From Halobiforma lacisalsi AJ5 (GTDB taxonomy: Archaea > Halobacteriota > Halobacteria > Halobacteriales > Natrialbaceae), in NCBI RefSeq assembly GCF_000226975.2, contig NZ_CP019285.1, positions 3,224,001 through 3,288,000 on the forward strand: a stretch of 64,000 nucleotides of DNA. The letters run 5' to 3'. Below are positions 1 to 7,823 of the stretch, in pieces. Within the stretch, counting starts at the first letter, position 1; each line of letters begins with the position of its first letter. The notes beneath the pieces are model-generated. The model worked only from the letters and a program-made list of their open reading frames with translations. It did no database searches and had not been told where the DNA came from. A program made the translations under genes and the position numbers.

Positions 1-717
1 CGAAACCGGTATCAAACGCGAGGGTGAGCAGGCGTGGATTTGGACGTTTCGGACGAGCGAGCACACGCTATACGCCGTAAGGGAGAGTCGTGGAAGTGAT
101 GTTCCCGCGGAAGTCCTCGGCGAGGACTTCCCGGGAACGGTCATCTGCGATGGGTGGACGGCGTATCCAGCGTTCAGCAGTAACCTTCAGCGGTGCTGGG
201 CACATCTTCTCCGAGAAGCTGAAGACGCTGCTAGTGACCACGAGGAGGCAGAACCCGTTTACCGGTATCTCAAGCAGATGTTCGTCGGTCTCCAGTCGTG
301 GCTGGAGACCGACCCGAGTCTTCGTGAGAGAGCACAGATGCACCGCTCATGCCAGAACGGGCTTAGATCGCTCGTGGGGCGGTCAGTAACCGACGAACCA
401 GTGGCAACACTACTCGGGAAAATCGAAGGAGGGATCGACCACTGGCTCACCTTCGTCGGTGAGCCAGCGGTCTCCCCGACGAACAACGCAGCTGAGAACG
501 CACTTCGTGAACCAGTCGTTCTCCGGAAAATCATCGGGACACTCCGTAACGATCGAGGTATGTTCGTTCACGAGACGATCTTGTCCCTGCTGGCGACATG
601 GCGCCAGCAGGGACGCAATCCCTACGAAGAACTTCGCCGAGTCGTCAACAACAATGAGATGATATCACGGGCTCACACTGAACCGGCTGTTGAGACTTCG
701 GGGTAAACACGTACCCT
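1..717 (+). mobile_element. IS66-type insertion sequence, right-hand part (left end outside window)
   Basis: The segment holds the 3' part of an IS66-family transposase gene and the right end of its element. The left end lies beyond the window. The right boundary is placed at about 707-718 because the minus-strand pilin frame stops looking like pilin there: after the typical ...IIDEG its last residues come from transposon DNA. The exact terminal repeat cannot be fixed without the other end. Confidence 0.75.
2..706 (+). CDS. IS66 family transposase, C-terminal 234 residues (5' truncated by window edge)
   Basis: This frame is open from the first bases, so the N-terminus is missing only because the window begins here. 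The translation has hallmarks of the IS66 DDE transposase: an ICDGWTAYP segment with the second catalytic aspartate, then a [11 protein letters not shown] helix, and near the C-terminus [14 protein letters not shown], which carries the catalytic glutamate. These enzymes catalyse cut-and-paste or copy-paste movement of the element. The visible part has no frameshift or stop, so the transposase could be functional. The gene runs head-on into a type IV pilin gene, which the element interrupts. Confidence 0.85.
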   Translation, partial: ETGIKREGEQAWIWTFRTSEHTLYAVRESRGSDVPAEVLGEDFPGTVICDGWTAYPAFSSNLQRCWAHLLREAEDAASDHEEAEPVYRYLKQMFVGLQSWLETDPSLRERAQMHRSCQNGLRSLVGRSVTDEPVATLLGKIEGGIDHWLTFVGEPAVSPTNNAAENALREPVVLRKIIGTLRNDRGMFVHETILSLLATWRQQGRNPYEELRRVVNNNEMISRAHTEPAVETSG

Positions 718-938
718 TCATCAATTATCCGTACGGTCACTTCAGATCCAGATTCATCGAATTCAACCCCGGCATTGGCAGATTCGCTCAAATCGCCGAG
801 GTCGAGTACGAACGCGGCGATCACGGCAGCCAGAATCACTGTGATAGCTACCATCAGAATAACTCCAATCACCGGACTCACGGCCCGTTCTTCGTCCGAT
901 CCAACCAGTTTATCGCGGATTTTGCTTCCGTCGAACAT
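645..938 (-). pseudogene. Type IV pilin (Pilin_N/DUF1628), 3' end lost to IS66 insertion
   Basis: The predicted start is the ATG at 936-938, giving [13 protein letters not shown] followed by the typical haloarchaeal class III prepilin signal: charged SDEERA and then [18 protein letters not shown], a long hydrophobic assembly helix. PibD-type peptidase would cleave just before the helix, and the mature pilin would join surface pili or adhesion filaments. The coding sequence reads normally to about residue 70 ([13 protein letters not shown]) and then runs into IS66 DNA, ending with 18 unrelated residues. Haloarchaeal pilins of this family are usually about 130-170 residues, so roughly half of the globular domain is missing. 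It could be an inactivated gene or, less likely, a short pilin stub. Confidence 0.75.
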
Positions 939-1691
939 TGTTTTCACAGCACCACAGCCAGGGTCGCCGGAAGGCCTATGTCCCCGCACGTGGACATCGA
1001 ACCTGTGCGGGGATTGGGGGTCCAGGCATGACCACCCCGCCACACCTTCCCGCCACCCGTCGATTTTGGTGCTGGTAACAACCAGTTGACTACGAGTACA
1101 TATATTTACCTCATAGTGTATCTCATCGGTGAAAACGACTGTCCACGACGGTTTCAAATGTGAGAATTAGCCGGGTGTAGAACCACTACAGCACCGCCTT
1201 GAAGCTTCGCCGTCCAGTGGTTTTGCTCTCTCGACGAACTCGTGATCTCGTGCGGACTTCGCGCTGCGAGAACGCCCTTCGACCGGGCGCGAACCGCCGG
1301 TCACCACGTCGGAACCACACCGATCGAGGACGTCGAAGCTACCCTCGAGACGGGAGCCGATCGATCGATACTGTCGCGTGGCTACCACCTTCCCCGGCGA
1401 CGTTTCCGATCGGACGAAATTCATTTATCAGTAAGATTCAAGAATGGGCGAACGAATACCGGTACTAGGTTTGCCACGATCGATAGCTGTGCTCGGCTCC
1501 GCTTTACCGACTCGAGGACGGGACCGGCACGGTCTCCCCCCCACGGTACTCGAGCCCGTCGGCGTCGACCGGAGCCACAGCGATCGAATCGTGGAACGCT
1601 CGAGTTCGACGGGGAACCGGACTCGAGGCCGCGTATTTACAGCCGCGACGGAGGCCCGGTACCGACCGCGTAACGCGGGTGATCGGTCGGG
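939..1691. other. Gene-poor stretch upstream of the pilin
   Basis: About 750 bases have no frame I can support. Open frames here (for example 1199-1468, 1242-1673 and the long minus frame 1428-2078) have arginine/serine-rich compositions typical of GC-biased shadow reading. Bases 1081-1130 are locally AT-rich (tatatttacctcatagtgta) and could hold the pilin promoter, but no element can be assigned firmly. Confidence 0.4.
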
Positions 1692-1952
1692 ATGATCCAG
1701 TCGCTCGACGACTATTTTCCGACGCCGGTGACGAAGACGACGGTCTATCACGCGTTTCGGCTGGGACTCCAGTTGTACATCGGTGCCTTGCTGGTTGCCG
1801 GTGCCTACAGTCTCTTCTGGCTCGCCGAAGTCGCGGGGATCATTCCGGAGACGCTCCTTTCGACGATCTGGATCGCGATCGCCGTTATGGGGATGCTGTT
1901 GCTCGTGCTGTTGATTCCGCTGTTGTATACCTCGCGCTCGAACGAGCGCTGA
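1692..1952 (+). CDS. Small two-helix membrane protein of unknown function
   Basis: This 86-residue protein starts MIQSLDDYFPTP. It has two clear hydrophobic segments: residues about 28-47 (LYIGALLVAGAYSLFWLAEV) and 57-78 (a helix rich in Leu/Ile/Met), separated by the short loop AGIIPETLL. The tail is short and charged (SRSNER). This is a real membrane-protein pattern rather than a shadow frame. I do not recognise the family. The Nmad3-like gene follows about 90 bases downstream on the same strand, so they may be co-transcribed, but nothing ties their functions together. Confidence 0.65.
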   Translation: MIQSLDDYFPTPVTKTTVYHAFRLGLQLYIGALLVAGAYSLFWLAEVAGIIPETLLSTIWIAIAVMGMLLLVLLIPLLYTSRSNER

Positions 1953-2040
1953 GCGAGCTGGCCAACTACGCGTCGTCGACTCGAGACTCGGAGACCAGCT
2001 ATCGCCGGGTTTATCGCCGCACTCGCCACAGTAGGGAGTA

Positions 2041-2880
2041 ATGACGGTCGTCCTCGCTGGTGTCGGTGCGGACAGCACGAACCTCGGGGCCCTGGGACCG
2101 CTGTACGACGACGGACGCTTCGAATACGTTCCGATCCCGGAGAAGACCCGCGAAACGAGCGAGACGGAAACGCTCGGCTCGTGGGACCTGCGGGTCGACG
2201 ATCGAACCGCGGCCGATCTGACGTCCCGGATCGAACCGCAACCGGTCCGGGGCGGTACCGAGAGCGTCAGCGGCGCGGCTCTCGAGTCGTGGCCGCTTCA
2301 CCGCGACCCCAACTTCGAGGCGCTTACGTACGGCGAACACCGGACGAGCGGCTACGTCTCGCGGCTCCGGGAACTCGAGCCGGGCGACGTCGTCGGGTTC
2401 TACGCCGGCCTCCGCCGACCGGACGGCGACCGCGCCCACCGCTACCTGATCGGGTACTTTACCGTCGACTCGGTCGACGTCGTTACGCCGGAGACGCCGC
2501 CCGCCGATCGGGAGGCGATCTTAGCGTCCCATCCCGACAACGCCCACACGAAGCGTGCCCGCAATGGGGAACTCTACCTTACGGAGAAGACTGTGGTGTT
2601 CGTCGACGGCCGCGAACCGGGTGGACTCTTCGAGCGCGAGCCGGTCCGGCTCAGTGACTACTACGTCAAGCCGGGGAACGAGCGGGCGCAGTACTACCTC
2701 CGCGAGGGGATCGCCGACGACTGGGCGGTCACGGCGGGTGGCGACAACATGATGTACAAACCGGCGTACCGCTGTGACCTGACGGGAGCGGAGTTCGTCG
2801 ATCTGGTCGGGAGGCCGGGAGAGCGGCCCGTCGACGCGAGCGGCGTAGAGACGTCGGAACGGACGGAGACGGCACGGTAA
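2041..2880 (+). CDS. Conserved haloarchaeal protein, probably Nmad3-like
   Basis: A 279-residue soluble acidic protein. The N-terminus MTVVLAGVGADSTN...LYDDGRFEYVPIPE resembles the putative nucleotide-modification-associated domain 3 (Nmad3), whose members begin with a short beta strand, a G-x-D-S/T turn and a Y-x-P-I-P-E motif. The middle part (ELEPGDVVGFYAGLRRPDGDRAHRYLIGYFTVD) looks like a small beta-barrel with PUA/EVE flavour, and the C-terminus has DNMMYKPAYRCDLTGAEFVDL. In phages and mobile elements such domains accompany modified-base biosynthesis; here no base-modification gene is adjacent. The family assignment is by recalled motif similarity and is moderately sure. Function is unknown. 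Confidence 0.6.
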   Translation: MTVVLAGVGADSTNLGALGPLYDDGRFEYVPIPEKTRETSETETLGSWDLRVDDRTAADLTSRIEPQPVRGGTESVSGAALESWPLHRDPNFEALTYGEHRTSGYVSRLRELEPGDVVGFYAGLRRPDGDRAHRYLIGYFTVDSVDVVTPETPPADREAILASHPDNAHTKRARNGELYLTEKTVVFVDGREPGGLFEREPVRLSDYYVKPGNERAQYYLREGIADDWAVTAGGDNMMYKPAYRCDLTGAEFVDLVGRPGERPVDASGVETSERTETAR

Positions 2881-2943
2881 ATCGCCCCCCATATCCGACC
2901 GCAATCGATCGGTTTCTTGTGGTGAAAGGTCGAACCACCGGCA

Positions 2944-3534
2944 GTGACCGACGACCAGGACCCCGATTCGACGGCAGAGGACGGTTCCTCCCAAGACCTG
3001 TCCAGACACGACCGCGTGGATCGGCACCCGACGCCGGGGCGGCGCAACTCGCTTGCGTACTGGACGGACGCGAAACACCCGCTACGGGTCGCGATCAACT
3101 ACGTCTTCGTCTGGCTGGCCCGAATCGCGCCGAGTCTGCGGCTCCGACGGTGGTGTCTGCGCCGGATCGGCGTCACGGTCGGGCGGGGTGTCTCCTGGGG
3201 ACTCGAGGCCACGCCGGACGTGTTCTGGCCGGAGTTGATCACGCTCGAGGACGACGCCATCGTCGGCTACGACGCAACGTTGCTGTGTCACGAGTTCCTC
3301 CAGGAGGAGTACCGGACGGGCGAGGTCGTCGTCGGCGAACGGGCGATGATCGGCGCGGGGGCGATCGTCCTCCCGGGGGTCGAGATCGGTGCCGACGCGC
3401 GGGTGGCGGCGAACTCGCTTGTAACGCGAGACGTGGAACCGGGGACCACCGTCGCGGGTGTACCGGCGCGACCGATGGGGACCGACGACGACGCGCCGCC
3501 GGACGAAACCGAGAGCGACGAGAGCGACGCTTAG
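2944..3534 (+). CDS. Hexapeptide-repeat acyltransferase (LbH superfamily)
   Basis: A 196-residue protein that appears to start at a GTG at 2944. A disordered acidic N-terminus (about 40 residues) is followed by LRVAINYVFVWLARIAP, perhaps a membrane-associated helix. A left-handed beta-helix core comes next, with isoleucine/valine-led hexapeptides: GEVVVGERAMIGAGAIVLPG, VEIGADARVAANSLVTRDV and EPGTTVAGVPARPM. The last motif is typical of maltose/galactoside O-acetyltransferases and serine acetyltransferase-like enzymes, which use acetyl- or acyl-CoA. The substrate cannot be deduced. The acidic tail (about 20 residues) is typical of haloarchaea. No sugar-pathway gene is adjacent. Confidence 0.8.
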   Translation: MTDDQDPDSTAEDGSSQDLSRHDRVDRHPTPGRRNSLAYWTDAKHPLRVAINYVFVWLARIAPSLRLRRWCLRRIGVTVGRGVSWGLEATPDVFWPELITLEDDAIVGYDATLLCHEFLQEEYRTGEVVVGERAMIGAGAIVLPGVEIGADARVAANSLVTRDVEPGTTVAGVPARPMGTDDDAPPDETESDESDA

Positions 3535-3592
3535 GGGAAAGGAACAAAGAGGCGAACGAAACTCGAGTCGGTCCGGGGCTCGAGTACGATTT

Positions 3593-3655
3593 CGGTCGGG
3601 TCGAATCGGGTCGGGTCGGTCGGATCCGGCTCAGTCGGGTCCGGTGTGATCAGGT
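3593..3655. repeat. Short imperfect tandem repeat of a cgggtcg unit
   Basis: In the convergent gap between the acyltransferase and the NADH dehydrogenase, the 7-8-base unit cgggtcg/tcggtcg recurs about six times with small changes (tcgggtcgaa tcgggtcggg tcggtcgg and so on). It looks like slippage-derived simple sequence. No function is evident. Confidence 0.5.
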
Positions 3656-3688
3656 TCGGTATGTTTCCCGTATCGGTCTACGGGACGG

Positions 3689-4858
3689 CTACAGCGACGA
3701 CCAGGCCTTGCGGGCCTCGTTCCAGGAGGTGACGTCAGCGATCCAGCGGGCGGCGATCAGCTTCTTCAGGGTCTCGGCGGGAACGCCGCTGAAGGTATCG
3801 ACCGGCAGCGAGACACCGAATGCGGGCTTGACGTCGTGAGCGACGGCCTTGTCGCCAACGGAGACGACCGTCCCCTTGTCCTCATGTTCCCAGGTTTTGA
3901 GCGGGCGGTTCTCGATGGCACGGGCGATGTTCTCCCCGACGACTTCGGCGGCCTGCCAGGCGGCCTGGGCGGTCGGCGGTGCGGGCTGGTCGCCCTGGTC
4001 GACGATCGCCGAGTCGCCGACGGCAAAGACGCGTTCGTCGGAGGTCTGGAAGTTGGCTTCGGCAGTGACGCGGTTGTGCTCGTTCTCGAGGTCGACGTCG
4101 TCAAGGGCGTCCCGGCCCGTGATCCCCCCGGTCCAGACGAGCACGTCGTGTTCGAGCGGATCGCCCTCGTCGAACTCGATGTGGTCCTCGGTAGCCTCCG
4201 TGATCGGGTCGTCCGTGTGGATGTGGACACCCGCGTCCTCGAGGAGGTCACGCAGAGCCTGCTGGATCTCGGGATCGTTCCCGGGGAAGATCTCCTCGAG
4301 GGCTTCGACGAGGTGGATCTCGATCGGCGCGCGGTGGTTGTCGCGGAACTCGGCGATCTCGCCGGCGGTCTGGATGCCCGAGAGGCCGGCGCCGCCGATG
4401 ACGACCTGTGCGGGGTCGCCGCGGGTCGCTTCCTGGCTGGCTTCCTTGACGGCCTCGTGGATCTCGAGGGCGTCGTCGAGGCTCTTGAGCGTCAGAGAGT
4501 GCTCTTCGAGGCCGGGGATGCCGTAGAACGCGGTCTGGGTGCCAAGCGCGACGAGGACGTAGTCGTACTCGACGTCTTCGGCTCCGTCGAGTTCGACGAC
4601 TCGGTCGTCGACGTCGAGTCCGGTGACTTCGGCCTGGATGAATCGGGTCGACGGTGCGGCGATGTCGTCGACGGGGAAGGTGACGTCCGATCGGACTGAC
4701 GGATCCCGGATGACCCGATGGGACTCGTGGAGGACGAGGTGGTAGTCTACGTCGGCGATCCACGTTAGACGAGCGGAATCACCGAGTTCCGACTCGAGTT
4801 TCTTGATCGCGCCGGCCCCGGCGTATCCGGCACCGAGCACGACGACGTTCTCAGTCAT
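3689..4858 (-). CDS. NADH dehydrogenase-like FAD/NAD(P)-dependent oxidoreductase (NDH-2 family)
   Basis: A 389-residue two-dinucleotide-binding flavoprotein. The N-terminus MTENVVVLGAGYAGAGA is the FAD-binding GxGxxG fold. A second Rossmann fold with VVIGGAGLSGIQTAGEIAEF binds NAD(P)H, and RVFAVGDSAIVDQGDQ near residue 285 is the second FAD motif. The length and the AQAAWQAAEVVGENIARAI segment fit type II NADH:quinone dehydrogenases, which pass electrons from NADH to menaquinone on the inner face of the membrane without pumping ions. The ATG at 4856-4858 was preferred over the upstream GTG, since the latter adds only MWG. Sulfide:quinone reductase is the main alternative, but its conserved cysteines are not evident. 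Confidence 0.85.
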   Translation of the reverse strand: MTENVVVLGAGYAGAGAIKKLESELGDSARLTWIADVDYHLVLHESHRVIRDPSVRSDVTFPVDDIAAPSTRFIQAEVTGLDVDDRVVELDGAEDVEYDYVLVALGTQTAFYGIPGLEEHSLTLKSLDDALEIHEAVKEASQEATRGDPAQVVIGGAGLSGIQTAGEIAEFRDNHRAPIEIHLVEALEEIFPGNDPEIQQALRDLLEDAGVHIHTDDPITEATEDHIEFDEGDPLEHDVLVWTGGITGRDALDDVDLENEHNRVTAEANFQTSDERVFAVGDSAIVDQGDQPAPPTAQAAWQAAEVVGENIARAIENRPLKTWEHEDKGTVVSVGDKAVAHDVKPAFGVSLPVDTFSGVPAETLKKLIAARWIADVTSWNEARKAWSSL

Positions 4859-5046
4859 ACCCCACACTCTGAAACCCTATGATACAAAGGTGTTGGAACC
4901 GTTATCGGAGTGTTGAGTGTTGTCACCCGTCATACTCCGGGCCGGTAGCGAACGTGACTGCCTCGCGGTAGCAGGTCTGCATGTCGGGTAGTCGAGTGGA
5001 GACGAGACCGCGCGAGTTCGCGTGAGTTCGAACGACAATAGATTTA

Positions 5047-5066
5047 GGGTTAGACGGTTCTAAACC
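5047..5066. promoter_or_regulatory. Operator-like inverted repeat in front of the DtxR/MntR gene
   Basis: GGGTTAGA-cggt-TCTAAACC is an 8-4-8 inverted repeat with one mismatch. It ends six bases before the ATG, so it overlaps the expected start of a leaderless transcript. The same design, as a perfect palindrome, precedes the ZIP transporter at 5845-5864. This is consistent with the regulator binding its own promoter. DtxR/MntR proteins are known to bind short palindromes at transcription starts. Confidence 0.65.
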
Positions 5067-5072
5067 GAGTAC

Positions 5073-5753
5073 ATGATGCTGAGCGACGTGATGGAGGACT
5101 ATCTCAAAGCGATCTACCAGCTCCAGCGCGGGACGGACGACCGGATCAAGACGTCCGAGATCGCCGAGGAGCTGGACGTCACGTCGCCGACGGTCACCAG
5201 CATGGTAGACAAACTCGAGGAGCGCGGGCTCGTCGACCGCGAGAAATACCGCGGGGTCACGCTCACCGACGAGGGAGAGACCGTCGCGCTCGAGGTCGTC
5301 CGCCACCATCGACTGCTCGAGGCCTACCTCACCGAACATCTCGACTACGACTGGTCCGAGGTCCACGCCGAGGCCGACCGACTCGAACACCACATCAGCG
5401 AGGACTTCGAGGCTCGCGTCGCCGACGCGCTCGGCGAACCCGACGTCGATCCGCACGGCTCGCCGATCCCGAGCGCCGACCTCGAGCCGCCCGAACGGCC
5501 CGACGGCGAATCGATCGCTGAGTTCGAGGAGGGCGACACGGTCGTCGTCGAGGAGGTCGCCGACCGTGACGCCGAGATCCTCTCGTACCTGGCGGACCAC
5601 GGCGTCGAACCCGGCGTCGAACTCGAGATTCTCGAGGTTGCTCCGTTCGGAATGGTGACGGCCCGCTCGAGCGACGCCGACGAGCCCGTCTCCCTGCCCG
5701 ACCGGGTCGCACACCACGTCCGCGTCGCCCGTCCGCCGGAACTCGAGCAGTAG
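5073..5753 (+). CDS. Metal-dependent transcriptional regulator, DtxR/MntR family
   Basis: A 226-residue protein. The N-terminus MLSDVMEDYLKAIYQL plus the helix-turn-helix (KTSEIAEELDVTSPTVTSMVDKLEERGLV) is the family signature. The dimerisation/metal domain follows, with RHHRLLEAYL and EADRLEHHISEDFEARV supplying histidine and glutamate ligands. Residues about 155-222 (FEEGDTVVVEEV...GVELEILEVAPFGMVTAR) form the FeoA/SH3-like domain found in full-length DtxR and some archaeal members. Such regulators repress uptake genes when Mn(II) or Fe(II) is plentiful. The ZIP transporter gene follows downstream with its own copy of the palindrome. Whether it senses Mn or Fe cannot be read from the sequence. 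Confidence 0.88.
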   Translation: MMLSDVMEDYLKAIYQLQRGTDDRIKTSEIAEELDVTSPTVTSMVDKLEERGLVDREKYRGVTLTDEGETVALEVVRHHRLLEAYLTEHLDYDWSEVHAEADRLEHHISEDFEARVADALGEPDVDPHGSPIPSADLEPPERPDGESIAEFEEGDTVVVEEVADRDAEILSYLADHGVEPGVELEILEVAPFGMVTARSSDADEPVSLPDRVAHHVRVARPPELEQ

Positions 5754-5802
5754 AGTGCTCTCCGACCGTGGTTCCTGCTGTTTCTCGGTCGCCGAATCCA
5801 CG

Positions 5803-5820
5803 GGTTTAGATCGACTCTAA
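5803..5820. promoter_or_regulatory. Second, degenerate half-palindrome upstream of the ZIP gene
   Basis: GGTTTAGA-tcgac-TCTAA matches the operator halves seen at 5047 and 5845, but with a five-base spacer and a weaker right half. It could be an auxiliary site for the DtxR/MntR protein or chance; the similarity is limited. Confidence 0.35.
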
Positions 5821-5844
5821 CGGCAAGTCGCGTGAAAAGGAATA

Positions 5845-5864
5845 AGTTTAGAGTTATCTAAACT
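5845..5864. promoter_or_regulatory. Perfect operator-like palindrome upstream of the ZIP transporter
   Basis: AGTTTAGA-gtta-TCTAAACT is a perfect 8-4-8 inverted repeat, 52 bases before the ZIP start codon. It shares the TTAGA-N4-TCTAA core with the site in front of the adjacent regulator gene. The gene it precedes has a leader long enough for a Shine-Dalgarno site, so transcription probably starts near this palindrome. Confidence 0.7.
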
Positions 5865-5899
5865 ATGCGTGTGGGAGTACTATTGCTGTATGCTTCGAC

Positions 5900-5909
5900 G
5901 GAGGTGATC
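5900..5909 (+). promoter_or_regulatory. Strong Shine-Dalgarno sequence for the ZIP gene
   Basis: GGAGGTGATC is a full match to the anti-Shine-Dalgarno end of haloarchaeal 16S rRNA, 7 bases before the ATG at 5917. It decides the start and marks this as a leadered message, in contrast to the many leaderless genes around it. Confidence 0.75.
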
Positions 5910-5916
5910 GGGCCCG

Positions 5917-6849
5917 ATGCGTGATCGGTCGCTCCAGGATCTGCCGCGGTGGCTGCTCGCTATCGGTCCTCTCGTCGTCCTCGCGGTCGTGTTCGGACTC
6001 CTCTCCCTGACCTCCCCATTCGGAGATCTTTCGGCCGGCGAAGGCGCGACGACGCTCGAGATCGTTCGCGTGCTGACGGTGATCGGCTCGATCGCGGGGA
6101 TCGTCCCCGTCGCGATCGGGATGCTCTGGTTCCCGTTCATCCGGAACCTCCCGACCCGGTATCTCCACGGGTTCATGGCGCTGGCGGCGGGCGTCCTCGC
6201 GTTCATCGCCGTCGAGATGGTTGGTGACGTCGCCGACTACGCCGGCGAAGCGAGCAACACGCCAGTCGTGCTCGCGCTCGCGCTCGCCGGCATCGGGACC
6301 ACGTTCGCCGTCATGTACCTCGTCAGCCGGTGGCGCCAGCACGCGGCCGCGGGGGCCGAAAAGAGCGGTCTCGAGGTCGCGTATCTGGTCGCGTTCGCGC
6401 TCGGCCTCCACAGCGTTGGCGAGGGCCTGGGCATCGGCGTCGCGTACGTCCAGGGGAACACCTCCCTGCTCACGCTGCTCGTCCTGGCTTTCATCATGCA
6501 CAACGTGATGGAGGGGCCGACGGTCGTCGCCGCCGTTGCACGCGACCACGAGACGCCCCCACTGTGGCACTTCGCGGGGATGGGGTTGCTCGCCGGCGGG
6601 CCGGTCATCCTCGGCGGCTGGATCGGCAGCATCGCCCAGTCGGCCGCTCTCGCTGCCGTCTTCTTCGGGATGGCGATAGGCGCCGTCCTGCAGGTCCTCA
6701 TCGAGGTCGCCGAACTCATCCGGTTCGACGCGGAGGCCGTGATCACCCGCACCAACGCCGTCACCTTCTCGATGGGCTTTGCCCTGATGTTCCTCCTCGA
6801 GGACGTCCTCACCGCCGTCTTCCTCGAGGGATGGCTGGCTTCCGTCTGA
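5917..6849 (+). CDS. ZIP family divalent metal transporter
   Basis: A 310-residue integral membrane protein with about eight hydrophobic segments. The ZIP signature is clear: HSVGEGLGIG (His165, Glu169) in one helix and HNVMEGPTVV (His195, Glu199) in the next. These form the binuclear metal site of ZIP (SLC39/ZupT/GufA-like) carriers, which bring Zn, Mn or Fe into the cytoplasm. The loop between helices 3 and 4 is short, as in GufA-type members. It sits directly after a DtxR/MntR gene, and both share an operator-like palindrome, so manganese or iron uptake under that regulator is the simplest reading. Confidence 0.88.
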   Translation: MRDRSLQDLPRWLLAIGPLVVLAVVFGLLSLTSPFGDLSAGEGATTLEIVRVLTVIGSIAGIVPVAIGMLWFPFIRNLPTRYLHGFMALAAGVLAFIAVEMVGDVADYAGEASNTPVVLALALAGIGTTFAVMYLVSRWRQHAAAGAEKSGLEVAYLVAFALGLHSVGEGLGIGVAYVQGNTSLLTLLVLAFIMHNVMEGPTVVAAVARDHETPPLWHFAGMGLLAGGPVILGGWIGSIAQSAALAAVFFGMAIGAVLQVLIEVAELIRFDAEAVITRTNAVTFSMGFALMFLLEDVLTAVFLEGWLASV

Positions 6850-6955
6850 CGGCTTCCGAAATGCAGGCGGTCGTTCGACCGCCAAAGGAAACGCCTTAGA
6901 TTCCCCGGCACGAAGGACGAAATCCGGAAGAAAACGACCGGTCTCACCCGCCGGG

Positions 6956-6961
6956 TTTAAG
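6956..6961 (+). promoter_or_regulatory. TATA-like box of the winged-helix regulator gene
   Basis: TTTAAG lies 25-30 bases before the ATG at 6986, the spacing expected for an archaeal TATA box serving a leaderless message. The bases between (acgaataattcg) contain a small dyad, gaat-aattc. Confidence 0.5.
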
Positions 6962-6985
6962 GAATACAATTACGAATAATTCGCC

Positions 6986-7519
6986 ATGTCATCAATCGAA
7001 CTGACCCCGAGCCAGAAGAAGATCTTGCGCGCGTTGACGAACCTCCACAAGGAGTCTGAAGACGCCATCAAGGGCGAGGACATCGCCGAGCAGGTCGACC
7101 GGAACCCGGGGACGATCCGCAACCAGATGCAGAGTCTCAAGGCCCTCCAGCTCGTCGAGGGGGTACCCGGACCGAAAGGCGGCTACAAACCGACGGCCGC
7201 GGCCTACGAGGCCCTCGAGATCCAGCAGATGGACGATCCCGCTTCCGTCCCGATCGAACACGAGGGCGAGCCCGTCGAGGACGTCCTCGTCGAGGAAATC
7301 GATCTCTCGAGCGTCCACCACCCCGAGCTCTGTCGCGCCGAGGTCCATATGCAGGGATCGATGAGCGATATCTCCGAGGACGACGCCGTCACCGTCGGCC
7401 CGACGCCGCTCTCGAAGCTCGTCATCGACGGACGCGTCGACGGCAAGGACGACACGAACAACATCCTCATCCTCCGGATCGAGGATATGGTTGCCCCCGC
7501 GGAAGAGCCCGAGCACTGA
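6986..7519 (+). CDS. Winged helix-turn-helix transcriptional regulator (Rrf2/TrmB-like HTH)
   Basis: A 177-residue protein. Residues 5-70 (LTPSQKKILRALTNLHKES...KGEDIAEQVDRNPGTIRNQMQSLKALQLVEGVPGPKGGYKPTAAAYEAL) form a clear winged helix with a GPKGGY wing. The C-terminal 100 residues (HHPELCRAEVHMQGSMSDI...VDGKDDTNNILILRIEDM) look like a small ligand- or effector-binding beta domain that I do not recognise. Relatives are widespread in haloarchaea and are variously called Rrf2-family or HTH-CBS-like regulators; I see no CBS domain and no Fe-S cysteine cluster. The target is unknown. Confidence 0.7.
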   Translation: MSSIELTPSQKKILRALTNLHKESEDAIKGEDIAEQVDRNPGTIRNQMQSLKALQLVEGVPGPKGGYKPTAAAYEALEIQQMDDPASVPIEHEGEPVEDVLVEEIDLSSVHHPELCRAEVHMQGSMSDISEDDAVTVGPTPLSKLVIDGRVDGKDDTNNILILRIEDMVAPAEEPEH

Positions 7520-7823
7520 TCGGGTCTCGCGTTTCCACTCTCCACCTTTCTGCCGTTTTCCGTTCTTCGCCGGGCGGGTTGCCACTGCTCCGTCAGTCTC
7601 TACGGATTTCCGGTTTCTACACGTCCCGCTGTCTCCCGATTTCCCGCTCTCCCGCGCTCGACCCCTGACCCCTGACACCTGCCCCGAACGGTCCGACCGC
7701 CGCCGACTCGAGACGGACTCGAGTCGGATCCAGCGTGCCCACTGCTGAGAGAGCCGCGAACCTAACCGGGATCGACCGGCACGCTCGGTGAACGAAAACC
7801 GGGAGAAAACTCGAACGCGGCGG
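7520..7823. other. Convergent intergenic gap
   Basis: About 300 bases lie between the HTH gene and the end of gyrA. The strand downstream of the HTH gene is pyrimidine-rich (ctctccacctttctgccgtt), which may assist termination. No gene or strong hairpin is seen. Confidence 0.4.
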
